From contig JAAVYX010000162.1 in assembly GCA_022791355.1 (NCBI GenBank), positions 1 to 5,683 on the forward strand: 5,683 nucleotides of DNA. The letters are read 5' to 3'. This DNA comes from Clostridiales bacterium (GTDB lineage: Bacteria > Bacillota > Clostridia > Oscillospirales > Acutalibacteraceae). The position numbers were made by a program, and so were the translations under genes. Each line of letters begins with the position of its first letter. Position 1 is the stretch's first letter. This document shows, piece by piece, positions 4,770 through 5,683 of this stretch. The notes under the pieces are model-generated. The model was given only the letters and a program-made list of their open reading frames with translations, searched no databases and had not been told where the DNA came from.

Positions 4770-5683
4770 ATGGATCAGCCCAGACCCGAATATCCCCGTC
4801 CCCAGATGGTGCGTGATGGTTATGTAAATCTAAACGGCCAGTGGGATTTCGCTTTTGACTTTGGATGCAGCGGCCGGGAGCGAAAGATGTATTTGAACAC
4901 TGCGGCCTATGATAAGCAGATTACTGTGCCCTTCTGCCCGGAAAGTAAGCTGTCCGGCGTGGAGTATAAGGACTTTATGAACGCCGTGTGGTACCGCCGG
5001 GCCTTCTCCGTTCCGGCCGAATGGAAGGGGGACCGAATCGTTCTCCATTTCGGCGCGGTGGATTATTATTGTGAAGTTTATGTAAATGAGAAAAAGGCGG
5101 GTTCTCACACCGGCGGCTATACTTCCTTCTCCTTCGATATTACCGACCTCTTGACAGATGGGGAGAATACCCTGGCCGTCTACGCGGAGGATCACACCCG
5201 CTCTGGACGCCAGCCCCACGGCAAGCAGTGCAACAACTACTATTCCGGCGGCTGCGACTACACCCGCACCACCGGCATCTGGCAGACGGTTTGGCTGGAA
5301 CGCCAGCCCGTTTCCCATATCAAGGGCTTTAAGATCTACCCCAATCCGGACGCCTGCGCCGTCACCCTGGAGGTAGACCTGACCTATCCGGCCCCCGGCG
5401 CCCAGCTGACGGCCGCCGCCTCCTTTGAGGGACGAGAGGCCGGCTCGGTGGTCATGCCGGTTTCCGGGCATACGGTTATGGTAAATCTGCCCCTGACCGA
5501 AAAGCAGCTTTGGGAGCCAGGGCATGGCCGTCTGTACGATCTGACGGTTACCTATGTAAGCGGCGGCTGCACCGACCGGGTAGAGAGTTATTTCGGTCTG
5601 CGCAGCGTAAGCTGGGACGGCAAATGCATGTATATCAACGGTAAAAAGGTCTACCAGCGGCTGGTGCTGGACCAGGGCTTCTA
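4770..5683 (+). CDS. Glycoside hydrolase family 2 protein, N-terminal part (3' end outside window)
   Basis: This is the first 304 residues of a GH2-type enzyme (the beta-galactosidase/beta-glucuronidase/beta-mannosidase clan); substrate unknown. Seen: a jelly-roll sugar-binding domain at about 17-178 with LNGQWDFAFD, WYRRAFSVP (74-82), the family-typical VYVNEKKAGSHTGGYTSFSF (103-122) and GIWQTVWLE (169-177); then an Ig-like beta domain at about 180-274; then the entry to the TIM barrel, FGLRSVSWDGKCMYINGKKV (275-294) and QRLVLDQGF. The catalytic Glu residues would lie beyond the window, so activity cannot be judged. No signal peptide is visible, so a cytoplasmic enzyme acting on imported small glycosides is inferred. 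Where LacZ and GUS carry a GVNRHE-like motif at barrel strand 1, this protein has RLVLDQG, pointing to a different GH2 subgroup. It lies past the ftsZ terminator and is likely its own transcription unit. Confidence 0.93.
   Translation, partial: MDQPRPEYPRPQMVRDGYVNLNGQWDFAFDFGCSGRERKMYLNTAAYDKQITVPFCPESKLSGVEYKDFMNAVWYRRAFSVPAEWKGDRIVLHFGAVDYYCEVYVNEKKAGSHTGGYTSFSFDITDLLTDGENTLAVYAEDHTRSGRQPHGKQCNNYYSGGCDYTRTTGIWQTVWLERQPVSHIKGFKIYPNPDACAVTLEVDLTYPAPGAQLTAAASFEGREAGSVVMPVSGHTVMVNLPLTEKQLWEPGHGRLYDLTVTYVSGGCTDRVESYFGLRSVSWDGKCMYINGKKVYQRLVLDQGF

Overview
This window looks like the distal end of a division and cell-wall (dcw) cluster from a GC-rich Clostridia-type Firmicute, most likely an Oscillospiraceae/Ruminococcaceae-like gut anaerobe. 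The reasons are the gene order murG-murA-ftsQ(divIB)-ftsZ, strong Bacillota-style GGAGG ribosome binding sites, a clostridial-type FtsZ, and a neighbouring family 2 glycoside hydrolase of a kind common in gut bacteria. The taxonomic placement is inference from gene order and protein style. All supported genes are on the + strand.

Region by region: 1-320 is the 3' end of murG. A 96-97 nt spacer with short hairpins follows. murA (418-1671) is full length with its catalytic cysteine. It overlaps by ATGA the ftsQ/divIB gene (1668-3104), which has an unusually long Pro/Arg-rich cytoplasmic N-terminus, one membrane segment, a POTRA-like domain and an acidic Pro/Ser-rich tail. An AT-rich 227 nt gap (3105-3331) holds a candidate promoter and palindromes. 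ftsZ (3332-4417) is complete and is followed by a clear intrinsic terminator (4430-4494). The 352 nt stretch 4418-4769 holds that terminator and otherwise no convincing gene. At 4770 a GH2 glycoside hydrolase begins, and it runs off the right end.

Functionally, MurA makes the first committed peptidoglycan precursor (UDP-GlcNAc-enolpyruvate). MurG adds GlcNAc to lipid I to make lipid II. FtsQ/DivIB is a bitopic divisome protein and FtsZ forms the cytokinetic ring, so wall precursor synthesis and septation are co-encoded. No ftsA and no sbp/ylx-type genes lie between ftsQ and ftsZ, and ftsZ appears able to be transcribed separately. The GH2 gene lies beyond the terminator and is probably an unrelated carbohydrate-use gene.

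I see no convincing undescribed defence, mobile or RNA-guided system. The most interesting points are the long, internally repeated FtsQ N-terminus, the non-canonical FtsZ C-terminal peptide together with the absence of ftsA, and the palindrome-bearing ftsZ promoter region.
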